64,000 bases of DNA from Bifidobacterium asteroides. Lineage in GTDB: Bacteria; Actinomycetota; Actinomycetes; Actinomycetales; Bifidobacteriaceae. The stretch is taken from positions 1,116,001 through 1,180,000 of the forward strand of contig NZ_CP048272.1 of NCBI RefSeq assembly GCF_019469425.1. The letters run 5' to 3'. The translations under genes were made by a program, and so were the position numbers. Shown here in pieces: positions 1 to 11,048 of the stretch (its first letter is position 1; each line of letters starts with the position of its first letter). The notes under the pieces were generated by a model that was not told where the DNA came from, searched no databases, and saw nothing but the letters and a program-made list of their open reading frames with translations.

Positions 1-44
1 GGTATTTGTCACAAAACGACATTCGACCGCGAGGTCAGGTTTTA

Positions 45-1646
45 TCAGTGGAAGAAGTGGCGGGTTCCTGTCAGGTACATGGTCAGATCGGCATCCTGGG
101 CGGCCTTGATCACCTCGGGATCGCGGATGGATCCTCCTGGCTGCACCACGGCCTTGATGCCAGCCTGGATCAGGTACTCCAGACCATCTGCGAAGGGGAA
201 GAAGGCGTCGGACGCGGCCACTGAGCCCTCGGCGCGCTTACGGCCCTCATCCAGGGTATTGGCCCTCTCGACCGCCAGGTGGCTGGAGTCCACCCTGTTG
301 ACCTGGCCCATGCCGATACCCACGGTAGCTCCCTGCTTGGCCAGGAGCACGGCGTTGGACTTGACCGAGCGGATAGCCCGCCAGGCAAAGGTGAGATCAT
401 CCATGGTCACCTGGTCGGCGGGGTTTCCGGAGACCAGACGCCAGGTGGACGGGTCGTCTCCCGGGGCGTCGATCAGGTCGGGTGTCTGCACCAGGGCTCC
501 CCCGTCGATGGGACGGATGACCGGACGAGGACGTGGACGGCGTTCCACAGAGAGGATGCGCAGGTTCTTCTTGGTTCGTAGCAGGTCCAGGGCCTCCGGC
601 TCATAGCCTGGTGCCACGATCACCTCGGTAAAGACCGGCTTGATCTGCTGGGCCATGGTCAGGGTGACCGTGCGGTTGGCGGCGATGACCCCGCCATAGG
701 CGCTCATGGGGTCGCAGGCATGGGCGCGGCGGTGGGCCTGGGCGATGTCCGCCCCTACGGCCAGACCGCAGGGGTTGGAATGCTTGACCACGGCCACCGC
801 GGGCAGATCGGCAAAGTCCCATACCGACCGCCAAGCCGCGTCCGCATCCACATAGTTGTTGTAGCTCATTTCCTTGGCTCCCCTTAGGTGCTCTGCCGCG
901 GCGAAGCCGTCCCGGTCCAGCGGATCCAGGTAGAGGGCTGCCTTTTGGTGGGGGTTCTCCCCGTAGCGCAGCTGGCTGGCCAGGCGCCAGGTGCGAGTCA
1001 ACGCCTGAGCTGGGCCCGGATCGTCAGCTTTGTCCTGCTTGTTGCCAACCCATGTGCGCGCTGTCCACTCGGCGATGGCCGCGTCATAGGAGGCGGTCAC
1101 CGCGAAGGCTTTGGCAGCCAGACGTCCGCGCTCAGCCAGGCTGAAACCGGTGCCGGAAGCGGTGCGCTCGGCGGCCAGGGCATAGTCGTCCGGGTCGGTG
1201 ATCACAGCCACGCTAGCGTGGTTCTTGGCAGCGGCCCGGATCATGGCGGGTCCGCCGATGTCGATGCGTTCCAGGCACTGATCAGCATCGGCGTCCTCAA
1301 GGACGGTCTGTTCAAAGGGGTAGAGGTTGACCACCACGAGGTCGAAGGGGGCTATGCCGAGATCCTTGAGTTGCTGGGCATGGTCAGGGTCGGTCATGTC
1401 GGCCAGCAGCCCGGCGTGGATGTGTGGATCCAGGGTCTTGACCCGGCCGTCAAGGCTCTCGGGAAAACCGGTGACCTTTTCCACCGGAGTGACCTGGACA
1501 CCCAGATCCTGCAGTGTTTTGGCCGTACTGCCGGTGGAGACGACCTCGGTGCCTGCCTGCCGGAAGGCCGATGCCAAGGCCTCAAGGCCCTGCTTGTGGT
1601 AGACCGAGACAAGCGCTCGGTTGATGGTTCGATTCGTGGTGACCAT
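45..1646 (-). CDS. purH: Bifunctional AICAR transformylase / IMP cyclohydrolase
   Basis: Catalyses the last two steps of IMP synthesis: 10-formyl-THF-dependent formylation of AICAR, then ring closure. The 533-aa product has the family's usual length. An MGS-like cyclohydrolase domain fills about residues 1-195. The transformylase domain carries RYGENPHQ (227-234) and the K-H-x-N-P-C-G motif (K288, H289). The frame is open for 64 more codons upstream, but the ATG at 1646 has an AGGAG box 6-7 nt before it and begins at the conserved N terminus, so I start there. It is the last gene of the minus-strand run that begins upstream at thrS. Confidence 0.95.
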   Translation of the reverse strand: MVTTNRTINRALVSVYHKQGLEALASAFRQAGTEVVSTGSTAKTLQDLGVQVTPVEKVTGFPESLDGRVKTLDPHIHAGLLADMTDPDHAQQLKDLGIAPFDLVVVNLYPFEQTVLEDADADQCLERIDIGGPAMIRAAAKNHASVAVITDPDDYALAAERTASGTGFSLAERGRLAAKAFAVTASYDAAIAEWTARTWVGNKQDKADDPGPAQALTRTWRLASQLRYGENPHQKAALYLDPLDRDGFAAAEHLRGAKEMSYNNYVDADAAWRSVWDFADLPAVAVVKHSNPCGLAVGADIAQAHRRAHACDPMSAYGGVIAANRTVTLTMAQQIKPVFTEVIVAPGYEPEALDLLRTKKNLRILSVERRPRPRPVIRPIDGGALVQTPDLIDAPGDDPSTWRLVSGNPADQVTMDDLTFAWRAIRSVKSNAVLLAKQGATVGIGMGQVNRVDSSHLAVERANTLDEGRKRAEGSVAASDAFFPFADGLEYLIQAGIKAVVQPGGSIRDPEVIKAAQDADLTMYLTGTRHFFH

Positions 1647-1698
1647 GGAAACTCCTACTCCTATGCTTGAATGCCGAGGCGCCCCGCCACCTTCGGAC

Positions 1699-3071
1699 CT
1701 ACTTGCCTGGTCTGCGGGTGGACGAAACCTGTCGTGGTGTGTCTGCTCGGTCGGTTGCCTTGGGCTCCTTTCCCACCTGCAGGCGTGATTGGTTGTGTTT
1801 TTCCTCGTTCTCCGCCTTGGCGGAAGTTTTTTTGTCAACTGCCTGGCGCAAATAGTTGATCAGAGCGTCCTTGATGATGGCCAGCGCAGCAATGACAAGG
1901 GACAGCAACCATACTCCCAGCAGGCCGACCCCCAGGGAGGTCCCGATCATGCGCACGGAGGAGGCTATGGGCACGCCCACCCCGGCCAGTCGCTGACGGC
2001 CCAAGGCCCCGTTGGATAGCTGGAAAAGCAGGGCAAGTCCAAGCAGGGTGACCAGCCAGACCAGGACCATGGCCAGGGTTGCCATAAGGAAGCAGACTGC
2101 TGTATCTCGGGATCTCAGTCCTGCTTGTCGCACGGCAGCGAGTATTCTGACCCCCCAAGGCCCCGTCAGCAAGAGAACACCTGCGACTACGCCGAACAGC
2201 AGGGGTAGGTTGAGCAGGAGCATGCGAACCTCCTGCCTGGAGACCGGCTCTGGGAAAAGCCCAAAGATTGGCAGAGAGGGTAGACTTGAGGCGTGGCCGG
2301 ACCAGAGGGTGAAGGTGGCCAGCTGGCCTATCTTGAAACCGTCCCCGAAGAGCCAGGAGGCAGCCCAGATAATCAGATTGGGCAGCCATGCCAGGGACGC
2401 CAGGCTAGTCGTTACAGCCGAGGCAGTGCCCATACGCGTCAGTTTGAACAGGCGGCCCACGTCTGCGTGATAGAGGGCGATCCAGACAATCAGGGCGATC
2501 AAGCCTGCGGCCAGCATGGCAGCCAGGAGCATCAAACCGGCCGTGAGCCCGAGCCGAATGGTCCTGCGGACCTGGATTGGCAGAGCCTCTTTGATTCGTT
2601 TGGCAAAAGCCTGTCGGAATGGTTCAGAGCGGGCCCAGGCCCAGCCATAACCCAACAGGAAAACCAGGCTGGTCCGCAAAAGAATGACCGGGGAGGTGTC
2701 CGCCTGGATGGTCTGGCTGCCTTGCATGAGGATGAGGCTGCACAGCATCCAGACGACCAGGCCGGCGATGCAGCCGCCGACGGACATGCCCATGCGGCCG
2801 ACCAGGGTGCGGATCACCCATATCAGCAGGCCAGTCAGCAGCAGCGGGATGATGGTTAGGGTCAGGGCTCCGGCTGTGAATCCACAGCCTTGGGTGAGCA
2901 GGGTGATGGTTTCTGTCAGGGCCACGGTGGCCATGGACAGTGATGGCCCGCCCTCCTCAATGGAAATCATGAGCAGGAGCAGTGCCATGCAGGCACCGAG
3001 GGCGACGGTGTAAATGAGTATGGCTAGAAAGGCCTCTAGGGCTCCCCGGAGCCATGCTTTCACCCTGTCGG

Positions 3072-3075
<4 letters not shown>
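1699..3075 (-). CDS. DUF6350 / PerM-like multi-pass membrane protein
   Basis: A 458-aa hydrophobic protein with about ten predicted membrane segments and a charged, Lys/Glu/Gln-rich cytoplasmic C-terminal tail (roughly the last 50 residues). I recognise it as the DUF6350 family that includes mycobacterial PerM, a membrane protein tied to cell division and envelope stability. The main support is synteny: in Mycobacterium tuberculosis perM also lies between sucCD and purN-purH, and here it lies between sucD and purH. The ATG at 3075 overlaps the sucD stop by 4 nt (ATGA), which suggests translational coupling and rejects the longer upstream reading. The precise role in this organism is not shown by the sequence. 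Confidence 0.75.
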
Positions 3076-3991
<916 letters not shown>

Positions 3992-3995
<4 letters not shown>

Positions 3996-5206
3996 CGTCC
4001 CGTCTCCTTTCCTGCTTGATCGGCCAGGGCCACAGCCTGGTCTGCCGCCTCCTCCATGGTGCGGGCCACCCTGAGCCTAGGTTGCTGGGCCTTGGCCAGG
4101 AGGTTCAGTCCCTCGGCAGCCTCATTTCCGTCGAATCGGACCACGATGGGTCGCTCGTCGTCCTGATCCTGCTCGCCCGCAGCGTTTACGGCGGACAGGA
4201 TGCCCTGGGCCACCTGCTGGCAGGAGGTGATGCCTCCATAGACATTGACCATTACCGAACGGACCTGAGGGTCAGAGAGGACCACGTCCAGGCTGCTGCG
4301 CATGACCTCAGGCGAGGCGCCGCCGCCAATGTCGAGGAAGTTTGCGGGTCCAATACGAACGTCCTGTCGGCGTCCTGACCCGGCGACCGCATCCAGGGAA
4401 CTCATGACCAGTCCTGCGCCGTTGCCGATGACGCCCACCTGGCCGTTCAGATGGACGTAGTGCAGGCCTGCAGCTTTGGCTTTGGCTTCCAGGGGGTCGA
4501 CCTGCGCCGGGTCTGCGAACCTCTTCCAGCCGTCGTGCCGGAAGGCCGCATTTCCGTCCAGGGAGATTTTGGCATCGAGGGCGTCCAGGTGCTTGGTGGC
4601 CTCGTCATCCGGGTCGCCCACCTTGGCCAGAGGGTTAATCTCGACCAGGGTCGCGTCGCTGTCCTGGAAGGTGTGCCACATGCCTAGAAGTATCTGCGTA
4701 GCCTGCTCCAGATCCGCATGGTAGAAGCCGATGCGCTCGGCCATGGTGCGGGCAGCCTGCCTGTCGAAATCCTCCAACGGGCCGATGTGCAGGCGCCGGA
4801 CTGATTCGGGGTGCTCGCGGGCGATGGTCTCCACCTCGGTGCCGCCGCTGGCTGTGGCCAGGACGTCATAGTCCCGGGAGGTGCGGTCCACTGAGATGGA
4901 CAGGTAGTACTCGTGCAGGATGTTGCGGGCTTCGGTTACCAGGATTCCACTGACCGGATGGCCGTCGATGTTCATGGGCAGGATGGCCTCGGCCAAGGCC
5001 ACAGCCTGCTCGTGATTCTCGGCTCGTTTGACGGCTCCCGCCTGTCCCCTGTGACCGATGGTGGCCTGGCCCTTGATCATGCAGGGGTAGCCGATAACGT
5101 CGGCTGCCTGGCCGGCCTCTTTTGCAGTTGAGGCATAGACGGCCCTGGGCTGGGAGATCCCATGCTCAGCGAGCAGCTGCCTGGCCTGGTATTCGTACAA
5201 ATCCAT
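3992..5206 (-). CDS. sucC: Succinyl-CoA synthetase (ADP-forming) beta subunit
   Basis: A 404-aa ATP-grasp protein that provides nucleotide and succinate binding for the SucCD heterodimer. It opens with the typical MDLYEYQARQLL start, has ATP-grasp lysine-rich strands near residue 45, and a glycine-rich segment (INVYGGI-like, near 320) that forms part of the phosphate-binding site. A G-rich ribosome binding site (GGGGGGACC) precedes the ATG. It overlaps sucD by ATGA, the usual arrangement for a stoichiometric complex. apt ends only 23 nt upstream, so transcription probably runs on from apt. Confidence 0.95.
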
Positions 5207-5229
5207 GGTGAAGGTCCCCCCAATCGTGC

Positions 5230-5814
5230 TCAGGCGGGCATGTTCATCAGGCAGCTGACCGGGTAGGCGCCCAGGGCCTTGCGACCGTCCAGACCGTTGA
5301 GTTCCATAACGAAGCTGAAACCAGCCACTTGGCCTCCAGCCTGCTCCACCAGACGTGCCGCTGCCTGGGCGGAACCGCCGGTGGCGATCAGGTCGTCAAC
5401 AATCAGGGCTCGCTGGCCAGGGCGCAGCGAGCCCTGCTCGATTTCGATACGGGCGCTGCCGTATTCAAGGGCGTATTCCTGGCTGTAGGTGGGCTCAGGG
5501 AGCTTGCCGGCCTTGCGCATGGGCAGGAAGCCCTTGCCTAGATCGCAGGCCAGCTGGGGGCCGATCAGAAAGCCGCGCGCCTCAAGCCCGGCTACCAGAT
5601 CGAAGTCCTCTGGCTTGACGGGCAGAGTGCGTTTCATGGCATCGAGGATGATGGACAATCCTCTGGGATCCGACATGGCGGGAATGAAGTCCCTGAAAAG
5701 GATCCCCTTCTTGGGAAAGTCCGGAATGGTACGGATCAATGAGATCAGATAAGCGGCGTCATCATCGCCCACCTGCTCAAGTTCTCCAACCTTGATATCG
5801 TCCGATTGAGCCAT
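5230..5814 (-). CDS. apt: Adenine phosphoribosyltransferase
   Basis: Salvages adenine with PRPP to AMP. The 194-aa protein has the PRPP-binding motif of type I phosphoribosyltransferases (ALIVDDLIATGGSA, about residues 130-143) and the Apt-type 'GLEARGFLIG' segment that contacts adenine. I use the ATG at 5814: it has an AGAAAG/AAG-type binding site just upstream. The alternative ATG pair at 5862 lacks one and lies inside a long inverted repeat. In many actinobacteria apt follows yajC-secD-secF; here it follows yajC directly. Confidence 0.92.
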   Translation of the reverse strand: MAQSDDIKVGELEQVGDDDAAYLISLIRTIPDFPKKGILFRDFIPAMSDPRGLSIILDAMKRTLPVKPEDFDLVAGLEARGFLIGPQLACDLGKGFLPMRKAGKLPEPTYSQEYALEYGSARIEIEQGSLRPGQRALIVDDLIATGGSAQAAARLVEQAGGQVAGFSFVMELNGLDGRKALGAYPVSCLMNMPA

Positions 5815-5860
5815 GATCTTCTTTCTGTTTTGCTCCTTGAAAGCGGTTGCCGGGGCCATC

Positions 5861-5917
5861 ATACGCGCGCCGGGTTTCCGCTCAGAGTCAGCCTGACGGA
5901 AGGTGTGGCGCGCGTAT
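5861..5917. repeat. Long-armed inverted repeat between yajC and apt
   Basis: Two perfectly complementary 11-nt arms, ATACGCGCGCC (5861-5871) and GGCGCGCGTAT (5907-5917), enclose 35 nt that contain a second nested stem (TTCCG ... CGGAA). The structure sits just after the yajC stop and before the apt start on the minus strand. No U-run follows, so it may be a processing or attenuation element rather than a simple terminator. Confidence 0.6.
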
Positions 5918-5922
5918 AAGTT

Positions 5923-6558
5923 TCAGGACTTGGCGGAAGCCGAATCCGAAGCCTCGGAGGCAACGGACTCTTTAGAGGGGTCAGGATCCTTGGACGCATC
6001 CGATTCGTCAGCGTCATCTGGCTTCTCAGCATTCTTGGCCCTGTCCGATTCGTCTTCAGGCTCCGACTTGGATTCGGCCTCACTCTTGGGCTCTTGCTCG
6101 GCGGATTCCTTGCCCTCTGAGGCGGCAAAGCTCTGTGCGGCCGTATTGTCGGCGGCGGTGTCTTCACCATCGGCATTATCATCGTCTTCAGCGTCAGTGA
6201 CCTCGGCGGGGGCATCCGCATCTTCGGACTGGCCCTCCACCTGCGTGGGCAGGGGGTTGCCGTTTTCGTCAACCTCGTCATCGTGGATGTAGGCCGGGAC
6301 GATGGGCGGCTTGGTGATGGCCTGAATGCGCCAGCGGGACTGCGAACCCTCGGAGTCGATGACTACCTGCTCCTTCTCCAAATCAACGGAGACGACCTTG
6401 CCCAGAAGACCGGTTGTGGTGGCTACCTCGTCACCGGGCTGCAGGGACTGGCGGAAGTCCTGGACGGCGGCCTGCTGTTGCTTGCTCTTCCGGGAGCTTC
6501 CCCACATCATGGCGATCATCAGGGCAATGATGACGATCATGAAAAGCATGGATCCCAT
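5923..6558 (-). CDS. yajC: Preprotein translocase accessory subunit YajC with a long acidic tail
   Basis: YajC is a single-pass protein that associates with SecDF-YidC at the Sec translocon. This 211-aa product has one N-terminal membrane helix (about residues 4-20), then the conserved segment with QPGDEVATTTGLLGKV. From about residue 100 the remaining half is a highly acidic, Ala/Ser/Glu/Asp-rich, probably disordered tail. That makes it about twice the length of typical YajC (85-120 aa). I start at the ATG at 6558 because an AAGGAG box fits it; the in-frame GTG at 6570 abuts the box. secD and secF are not beside it, unlike in many actinobacteria. Confidence 0.88.
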   Translation of the reverse strand: MGSMLFMIVIIALMIAMMWGSSRKSKQQQAAVQDFRQSLQPGDEVATTTGLLGKVVSVDLEKEQVVIDSEGSQSRWRIQAITKPPIVPAYIHDDEVDENGNPLPTQVEGQSEDADAPAEVTDAEDDDNADGEDTAADNTAAQSFAASEGKESAEQEPKSEAESKSEPEDESDRAKNAEKPDDADESDASKDPDPSKESVASEASDSASAKS

Positions 6559-6624
6559 GGTTGTTTCCACTCCTTGTTTTGACGGGCATTAAACGGCGAT
6601 GTGCATTACTGTGAAGTCAACAGT

Positions 6625-7701
6625 CTAGAACAGCTTCATGACATCCTCAGGCGGTTTGCGGCCCAGATGCTCCCAGGCCTTGGAGGTGGCCACACGCCCC
6701 TTTGGCGTGCGTATCAGGAAGCCTTCGCGCACCAAGTAGGGCTCACAGACTGTCTCGACCGTCTCCGCCTCCTCGCCCACCATGGCGGCCAGGTTGTTCA
6801 GGCCCACGGGTCCGCCGTCGAAACTGTTGACGATGGCCTTGAGTACAGCCAGATCCAGGCGGTCCAGTCCCTCGGAGTCTATCTGGTAGAGGGCCAGGGC
6901 CTGCTTGACATCGTCAGGGCCGACCTCGGGAAGATCGTGGACTATGGCCCAGTCGCGCACACGGCGCAGCAGGCGGTTGGCAATCCTGGGCGTGCCACGT
7001 GAGCGCAGGGCCAGCTGATGGGCAGCGTCATCCTGCAGAACGATGCCTAAGACCTTGGCTGAGCGCTCGACCAGCTTCTCCAGCTCCTCCTCCGGGTAAA
7101 AATCCAGGTGAGCAGTGAAACCGAAACGGGCCCGCAGGGGCGAGGGCAACATGCCCTCGCGGGTGGTGGCGCCAATGACCGTGAATCTGGGCAGGGTCAG
7201 CGGAATGGAAGAGGCACCGGGGCCCTTGCCGACCATGACATCCACCCGGAAGTCCTCCATGGCGATGTAGAGCAGCTCCTCGGCGGCCCTGGGCAGGCGG
7301 TGGATCTCGTCGATGAAGAGCACCTCACCGGCCTCCAGGGAGCTCAGAATAGAGGCCAGGTCGCCGGCGTGCTGAACTGCCGGCCCCGAGGTAACACGGA
7401 TGGGCACCTCCAGCTCGTGGGCGACGATCATGGCCAGGGTGGTCTTGCCTAGGCCTGGAGGACCTGCCAGCAGGATGTGATCCGGAGCCACGTCCCGCTT
7501 TTTGGCGGCCTTCAGGAAGAGGCCCAGCTGGGCCTTGAGCCGAGGCTGCCCGATGAATCCGTCCAGGGTTTCCGGACGCAGCTCCTCGTCGCTGACCGGT
7601 TCGCCTTCGATGGGCTGGGCCGAGACCATCCGCAGGGATTCCTCCTGGGCGTCGGCATTTTGGGAATCGATGTACCCCGTAGACAGCTGCTTGTCAGCCA
7701 T
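6625..7701 (-). CDS. ruvB: Holliday junction branch-migration ATPase RuvB
   Basis: Hexameric AAA+ motor that, with RuvA, drives branch migration of Holliday junctions. The 358-aa protein shows Walker A (GPPGLGKTT, about residues 80-88), Walker B ([10 protein letters not shown], about 131-140), the GATTREG sensor segment, and a C-terminal winged-helix DNA-binding domain that reads KGRVAT near the end. The N terminus has an extra acidic stretch of about 35 residues before the conserved '[12 protein letters not shown]', normal for actinobacteria. It starts 3 nt after ruvA ends. Confidence 0.96.
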   Translation of the reverse strand: MADKQLSTGYIDSQNADAQEESLRMVSAQPIEGEPVSDEELRPETLDGFIGQPRLKAQLGLFLKAAKKRDVAPDHILLAGPPGLGKTTLAMIVAHELEVPIRVTSGPAVQHAGDLASILSSLEAGEVLFIDEIHRLPRAAEELLYIAMEDFRVDVMVGKGPGASSIPLTLPRFTVIGATTREGMLPSPLRARFGFTAHLDFYPEEELEKLVERSAKVLGIVLQDDAAHQLALRSRGTPRIANRLLRRVRDWAIVHDLPEVGPDDVKQALALYQIDSEGLDRLDLAVLKAIVNSFDGGPVGLNNLAAMVGEEAETVETVCEPYLVREGFLIRTPKGRVATSKAWEHLGRKPPEDVMKLF

Positions 7702-7704
7702 GGG

Positions 7705-8316
7705 TCAGCGCCCCCTGTCCAGCCGGGTCAGGGCCTGTTTGAGCACCTTGGGAATGTCGGTCGACTGCAGTGGCAGGGTGTAGCCGCCCTCGCTGCAGGT
7801 CTGTTCCACGGCCTGCTCGGCATCATGCTGTAACCAACCCAGGGAGAGCAGTCCCTCGACCACCTGGTGGGCGCCATCGTCAGTCCGGGTGGGTCCCTGT
7901 TCGCCCCTGCCTGTGTCCAGATCCAGCTTGCCGGAGAGTTCGAGGATGATCTTCTGAGCGCCCTTTTTGCCCAGGCCCGGCGCCCGGGACAGGGCTGCAG
8001 CATCGCCATCGGCCACAGCCTGGGCCAGCTGGTCCGAGTTCAGAGTGGCGAGAATGGACAGTGCCACGCGGGGACCGATGCCGCTGACCTTCTGCAACTG
8101 GGCGAAGAGGGATTTGGAGGTGCGGCTGAGGAATCCGTAGAGGGTCAGCGCGTCCTGGGTCAGAGAAAGGGCGGTGTAGACGGTGACTGTGGACTCGGCC
8201 CGCATGGAGGCCAGATCCGACTGGGGCATGCGTACCTCGAAACCCACCCCCGAAACATCAATCACGGCAGAGCCCGTTTCGATGGCGGCCACCCGCCCGG
8301 TCAGCATTGCCAGCAT
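7705..8316 (-). CDS. ruvA: Holliday junction DNA-binding subunit RuvA
   Basis: RuvA tetramers hold the four-way junction open for RuvB. The 203-aa product has the N-terminal OB fold (MLTGRV... GFEVRMP), two helix-hairpin-helix motifs in the middle (VSGIGPRVAL and APGLGKKGAQKII, about residues 77-122), and a flexible linker followed by domain III that contacts RuvB (EGLLSLGW). The start has a good AAGGGGTG site. It belongs to the ruvC-ruvA-ruvB cluster. Confidence 0.95.
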   Translation of the reverse strand: MLAMLTGRVAAIETGSAVIDVSGVGFEVRMPQSDLASMRAESTVTVYTALSLTQDALTLYGFLSRTSKSLFAQLQKVSGIGPRVALSILATLNSDQLAQAVADGDAAALSRAPGLGKKGAQKIILELSGKLDLDTGRGEQGPTRTDDGAHQVVEGLLSLGWLQHDAEQAVEQTCSEGGYTLPLQSTDIPKVLKQALTRLDRGR

Positions 8317-8358
8317 TTGATCACCCCTTGACGGAATCGAACGTCTGTTCGAATCAGC

Positions 8359-8940
8359 TTACATGTCTCGCTGGACTCCCCGGTGCTTGCCATACTTGGC
8401 GGAAGCCTGTGCCCACTGGCGCTGGGCCTGGGTCAGATGCTCTTCGCGCTCCCCGCCCTGAATGGCTCCGGCGGGCCTTAGGGCGTGGCAGATGGCCTGG
8501 GCCAGAGCGTCGGCGGCATCTGCGGGTTTGGGCAGCTGGTTAAGACTAAGAATTCGGGCCACCATCCGCTGCACCTGGATCTTGTCGGCTTGGCCGTTGC
8601 CGGTCACGGCCATCTTGGCTTCGGTGGGTGTGTGCAGGGCCACGGGGATCCCTCGCTGTGCCGCACCCAGCATGGCCAGTCCGGCTGCCTGTGCGGTTCC
8701 CAGCACGGTGTTGTGATTGGACTGGGCGAAGACCCGCTCGATGGATACCACGTCGGGGCTGTAACGGTCCAGTGCGGCCGTCAGCCCCTGGTAGATGGTC
8801 AGCAGCCGCAGGTCCTGGCTCTGTTCGGGGTCTGAGCGCACGACGTCCACATGAACAAAGGAAAGCCGGCGCGATGCACCGGCTTCAATGATGCCAACGC
8901 CGCATCGGGTGAGCCCCGGGTCGACGCCGAGAACAATCAT
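8359..8940 (-). CDS. ruvC: Holliday junction resolvase RuvC
   Basis: Dimeric endonuclease that nicks Holliday junctions symmetrically. The 193-aa protein retains all four acidic catalytic residues expected for the RNase H-like fold: D7 (GVDPGLTR), E68 (SIERV), D141 and D144 (DAADALA). It begins 4 nt after yebC and precedes ruvA by 42 nt, the standard actinobacterial yebC-ruvC-ruvA-ruvB order. The last 30 residues are charged and Gln-rich and are probably unstructured. Confidence 0.95.
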   Translation of the reverse strand: MIVLGVDPGLTRCGVGIIEAGASRRLSFVHVDVVRSDPEQSQDLRLLTIYQGLTAALDRYSPDVVSIERVFAQSNHNTVLGTAQAAGLAMLGAAQRGIPVALHTPTEAKMAVTGNGQADKIQVQRMVARILSLNQLPKPADAADALAQAICHALRPAGAIQGGEREEHLTQAQRQWAQASAKYGKHRGVQRDM

Positions 8941-8944
8941 AAGG

Positions 8945-9700
8945 TCACTCGTCGTCCAGCTGGGCCATGACCTCGTCGGGCGCTGTCCAGTTGCTGTAGA
9001 TCTCCTGCACGTCGTCCAGGTCGTCCAGGTTGTCGATCAGCTTGGAGACCTTGCGGGCGGATTCCAAGTCCAAGGTGACCTCGCTCTTGGGATTGAGGAC
9101 CAGGTCGGCGGAGTCATAGTCCATGCCCGCCTCCTGCAAGGCCTTGCGGACGTTGACCATGTCGCCGGGGGCAGTCAGCACGGTGTAGCTCTCGCCGTTG
9201 TCCTGCACGTCCTCGGCCCCGGCCTCGGCGGCCTTCTCGAAGACCGTGTCGTAGTCCAGGCCCTCCGAGGGGACGATAATCTGACCCTTGCGCTCGAAGT
9301 TGAAGCTGACTGACCCGTTCTGGGCCAGGGATCCGCCGCCCTTGGTCAGGGTGGAACGGACCTCGGCGGCCGCACGGTTGCGGTTGTCGGTCAGGCATTC
9401 GATGATGATGCCCACGCCGGCGGGAGCGTAGCCCTCGTAGACGATAGTCTCGTAGTTGGCTGCTCCGGCCTCCTCGCCCGAGCCGCGTTTGACGGCCCTG
9501 GTGATGTTGTCTGCGGGTACGGAGGACTTCTTGGCCTTGACGATGGCGTCGTAGAGTGTGGGGTTGCCGTCGGGGTCACCGCCGCCGGTGCGGGCAGCGA
9601 TCTCGATGTTCTTGATCAGCTTGGCGAAGAGCTTGCCACGCTTGGCGTCGATGGCTGCTTTCTTGTGCTTGGTGGTCGCCCACTTCGAATGCCCTGACAT
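8945..9700 (-). CDS. yebC: YebC/PmpR (TACO1) family protein
   Basis: A 251-aa member of the YebC/TACO1 family, described in different bacteria as a transcriptional regulator or as a ribosome-associated factor that relieves stalling. The N-terminal signature [15 protein letters not shown] and the three-domain length match the family exactly. An AGGAG box lies 5 nt before the ATG. It heads the ruvCAB cluster, as in many actinobacteria; the cluster position does not establish that it regulates those genes. Confidence 0.93.
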   Translation of the reverse strand: MSGHSKWATTKHKKAAIDAKRGKLFAKLIKNIEIAARTGGGDPDGNPTLYDAIVKAKKSSVPADNITRAVKRGSGEEAGAANYETIVYEGYAPAGVGIIIECLTDNRNRAAAEVRSTLTKGGGSLAQNGSVSFNFERKGQIIVPSEGLDYDTVFEKAAEAGAEDVQDNGESYTVLTAPGDMVNVRKALQEAGMDYDSADLVLNPKSEVTLDLESARKVSKLIDNLDDLDDVQEIYSNWTAPDEVMAQLDDE

Positions 9701-9761
9701 ATGTCTCCTGACGGTACGAATGCGTAAACGAATGGAATTCTAGTTCCGCTCTTCGACAATT

Positions 9762-11048
9762 TTACGAGTTTTCAGGCCCTTCCGTAGGGGCTTCATCGTA
9801 AAGAGAACCAGCCTTCCGGCCTACCAGTCTGCCCAACAGGCCACGGCGATGATCAGGCCGGGCCGCCAGGGCACGGGCATAGACATTTAGAACCTGGTCG
9901 GTGACCCGCTCCCAATCGTAGTCGCTGGCCCGACGCATTCCGTGCGAGGCCAGATCCAGGCGGACACTTCGGTCGTCCAGCAGTCCAAGGACCACCCGGG
10001 CGCAGTCCAAGGGGTCTCCGTTGGCGAACAGACGCGCGTTGTGGCCGTTCTGGGAGACATCCTTGAATGCTGGCAGGTCCGAGGCCACCACCGGGCAGCC
10101 TGCAGCCATGGCCTCGACCAACACGATGCCAAAGCTCTCTCCCCCGGTCTGCGGGGCTACATACAGGTTCAGGCTGTGGTAGAAGGAGGCCTTGTCCTCG
10201 TCGCTGATCCGACCCAGGAAGGTGAAGTGCTGGGCCAGTCCGGGATCGACAGTCTCGAGTATTTTCCGGGCCTCCCCTTGGCCGTCTCCCGCACATAGGA
10301 AACGGGCTCCCGGCACGCGCTGCAGAATGGCAGGTGCTGCCTGGGCCAGAATCTTGAAACCCTTGCGCTCCTCCTTCATCCGTCCCAGGAATCCGATGGT
10401 GGGTTCCTGCTCGCTCCCCTGCCATTCCGGGCGCGGCCGGGCATTGCGCAGGACTTTGGTCTCGATGCCGTTGGGGATGATCTGGCTGGGTATGCCCGGC
10501 TCCAGCAGATTCTGGGCAGTCTGCATGGCCGATGGGCTGACGAAGATGGCCTGGCTGATGCTGGCCAGGTACCTCCGCAGGTAGCGCCTGGTCAGCCTCA
10601 GGGCCAGAGGCGTCGAATCGAAGGCTGCATGGAAGGTGGCCACATAGGGGCAGGGAACAAATCCGGGCCTCAGAGGCTTGTGGCTCAGGGATGGCACCTC
10701 GGGCTCGTGCAGGTGCAGGATGTCGAAGTGGCCCTGTCTGACCCACTGCCGGGTCTTGTGGCCGGCCGCGCCGAAGTAGCTCAGGTTGGCCACGGATCCG
10801 TTGTATGGAATGGAGAAGGAGGAGCCGGTGGTGTGCACCCAGAGGGGCATGTCCTGGGTGCGTCGGCCCGGGGCCAGAACCTGCACCTGGTGGCCACGGT
10901 CCATAAGATGCCTGGCGAAGTCGCGGATGTGCAGTTGGACGCCGCCCGGGGTCTCGAAGGAGTAGGGCGAGATAATCCCCACCCGCAGAGGCGCCTTGAT
11001 TGCGGCTCGCTCTGGCTCCTGCTCAGGTCTTTGTTCGGGTGCCTTCAT
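9762..11048 (-). CDS. pimA: GDP-mannose-dependent phosphatidylinositol alpha-mannosyltransferase (PimA-type)
   Basis: A GT4-family glycosyltransferase of 428 aa, predicted to add the first mannose to phosphatidylinositol at the inner face of the membrane. It has the PimA-like opening (VGIISPYSF..PGGVQLHI, about residues 20-40), the NGIE motif, the FLGR-x-DE/EERKGF segment, and the ESFGIVLVEAMAAG nucleotide-sugar motif with the paired glutamates. The ATG at 11048 has a GGGAGGTGA box located inside the preceding acyltransferase gene, which it overlaps by 26 nt. Together with the two upstream lipid genes it makes a PI to PIM cluster like that of mycobacteria. Confidence 0.85.
   Translation of the reverse strand: MKAPEQRPEQEPERAAIKAPLRVGIISPYSFETPGGVQLHIRDFARHLMDRGHQVQVLAPGRRTQDMPLWVHTTGSSFSIPYNGSVANLSYFGAAGHKTRQWVRQGHFDILHLHEPEVPSLSHKPLRPGFVPCPYVATFHAAFDSTPLALRLTRRYLRRYLASISQAIFVSPSAMQTAQNLLEPGIPSQIIPNGIETKVLRNARPRPEWQGSEQEPTIGFLGRMKEERKGFKILAQAAPAILQRVPGARFLCAGDGQGEARKILETVDPGLAQHFTFLGRISDEDKASFYHSLNLYVAPQTGGESFGIVLVEAMAAGCPVVASDLPAFKDVSQNGHNARLFANGDPLDCARVVLGLLDDRSVRLDLASHGMRRASDYDWERVTDQVLNVYARALAARPDHRRGLLGRLVGRKAGSLYDEAPTEGPENS

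Noticed and set aside
5815-5862. Longer N terminus for apt from the ATG pair at 5862
   Set aside because: No binding site, and the ATG pair is embedded in the inverted repeat at 5861-5917; the ATG at 5814 is better supported.
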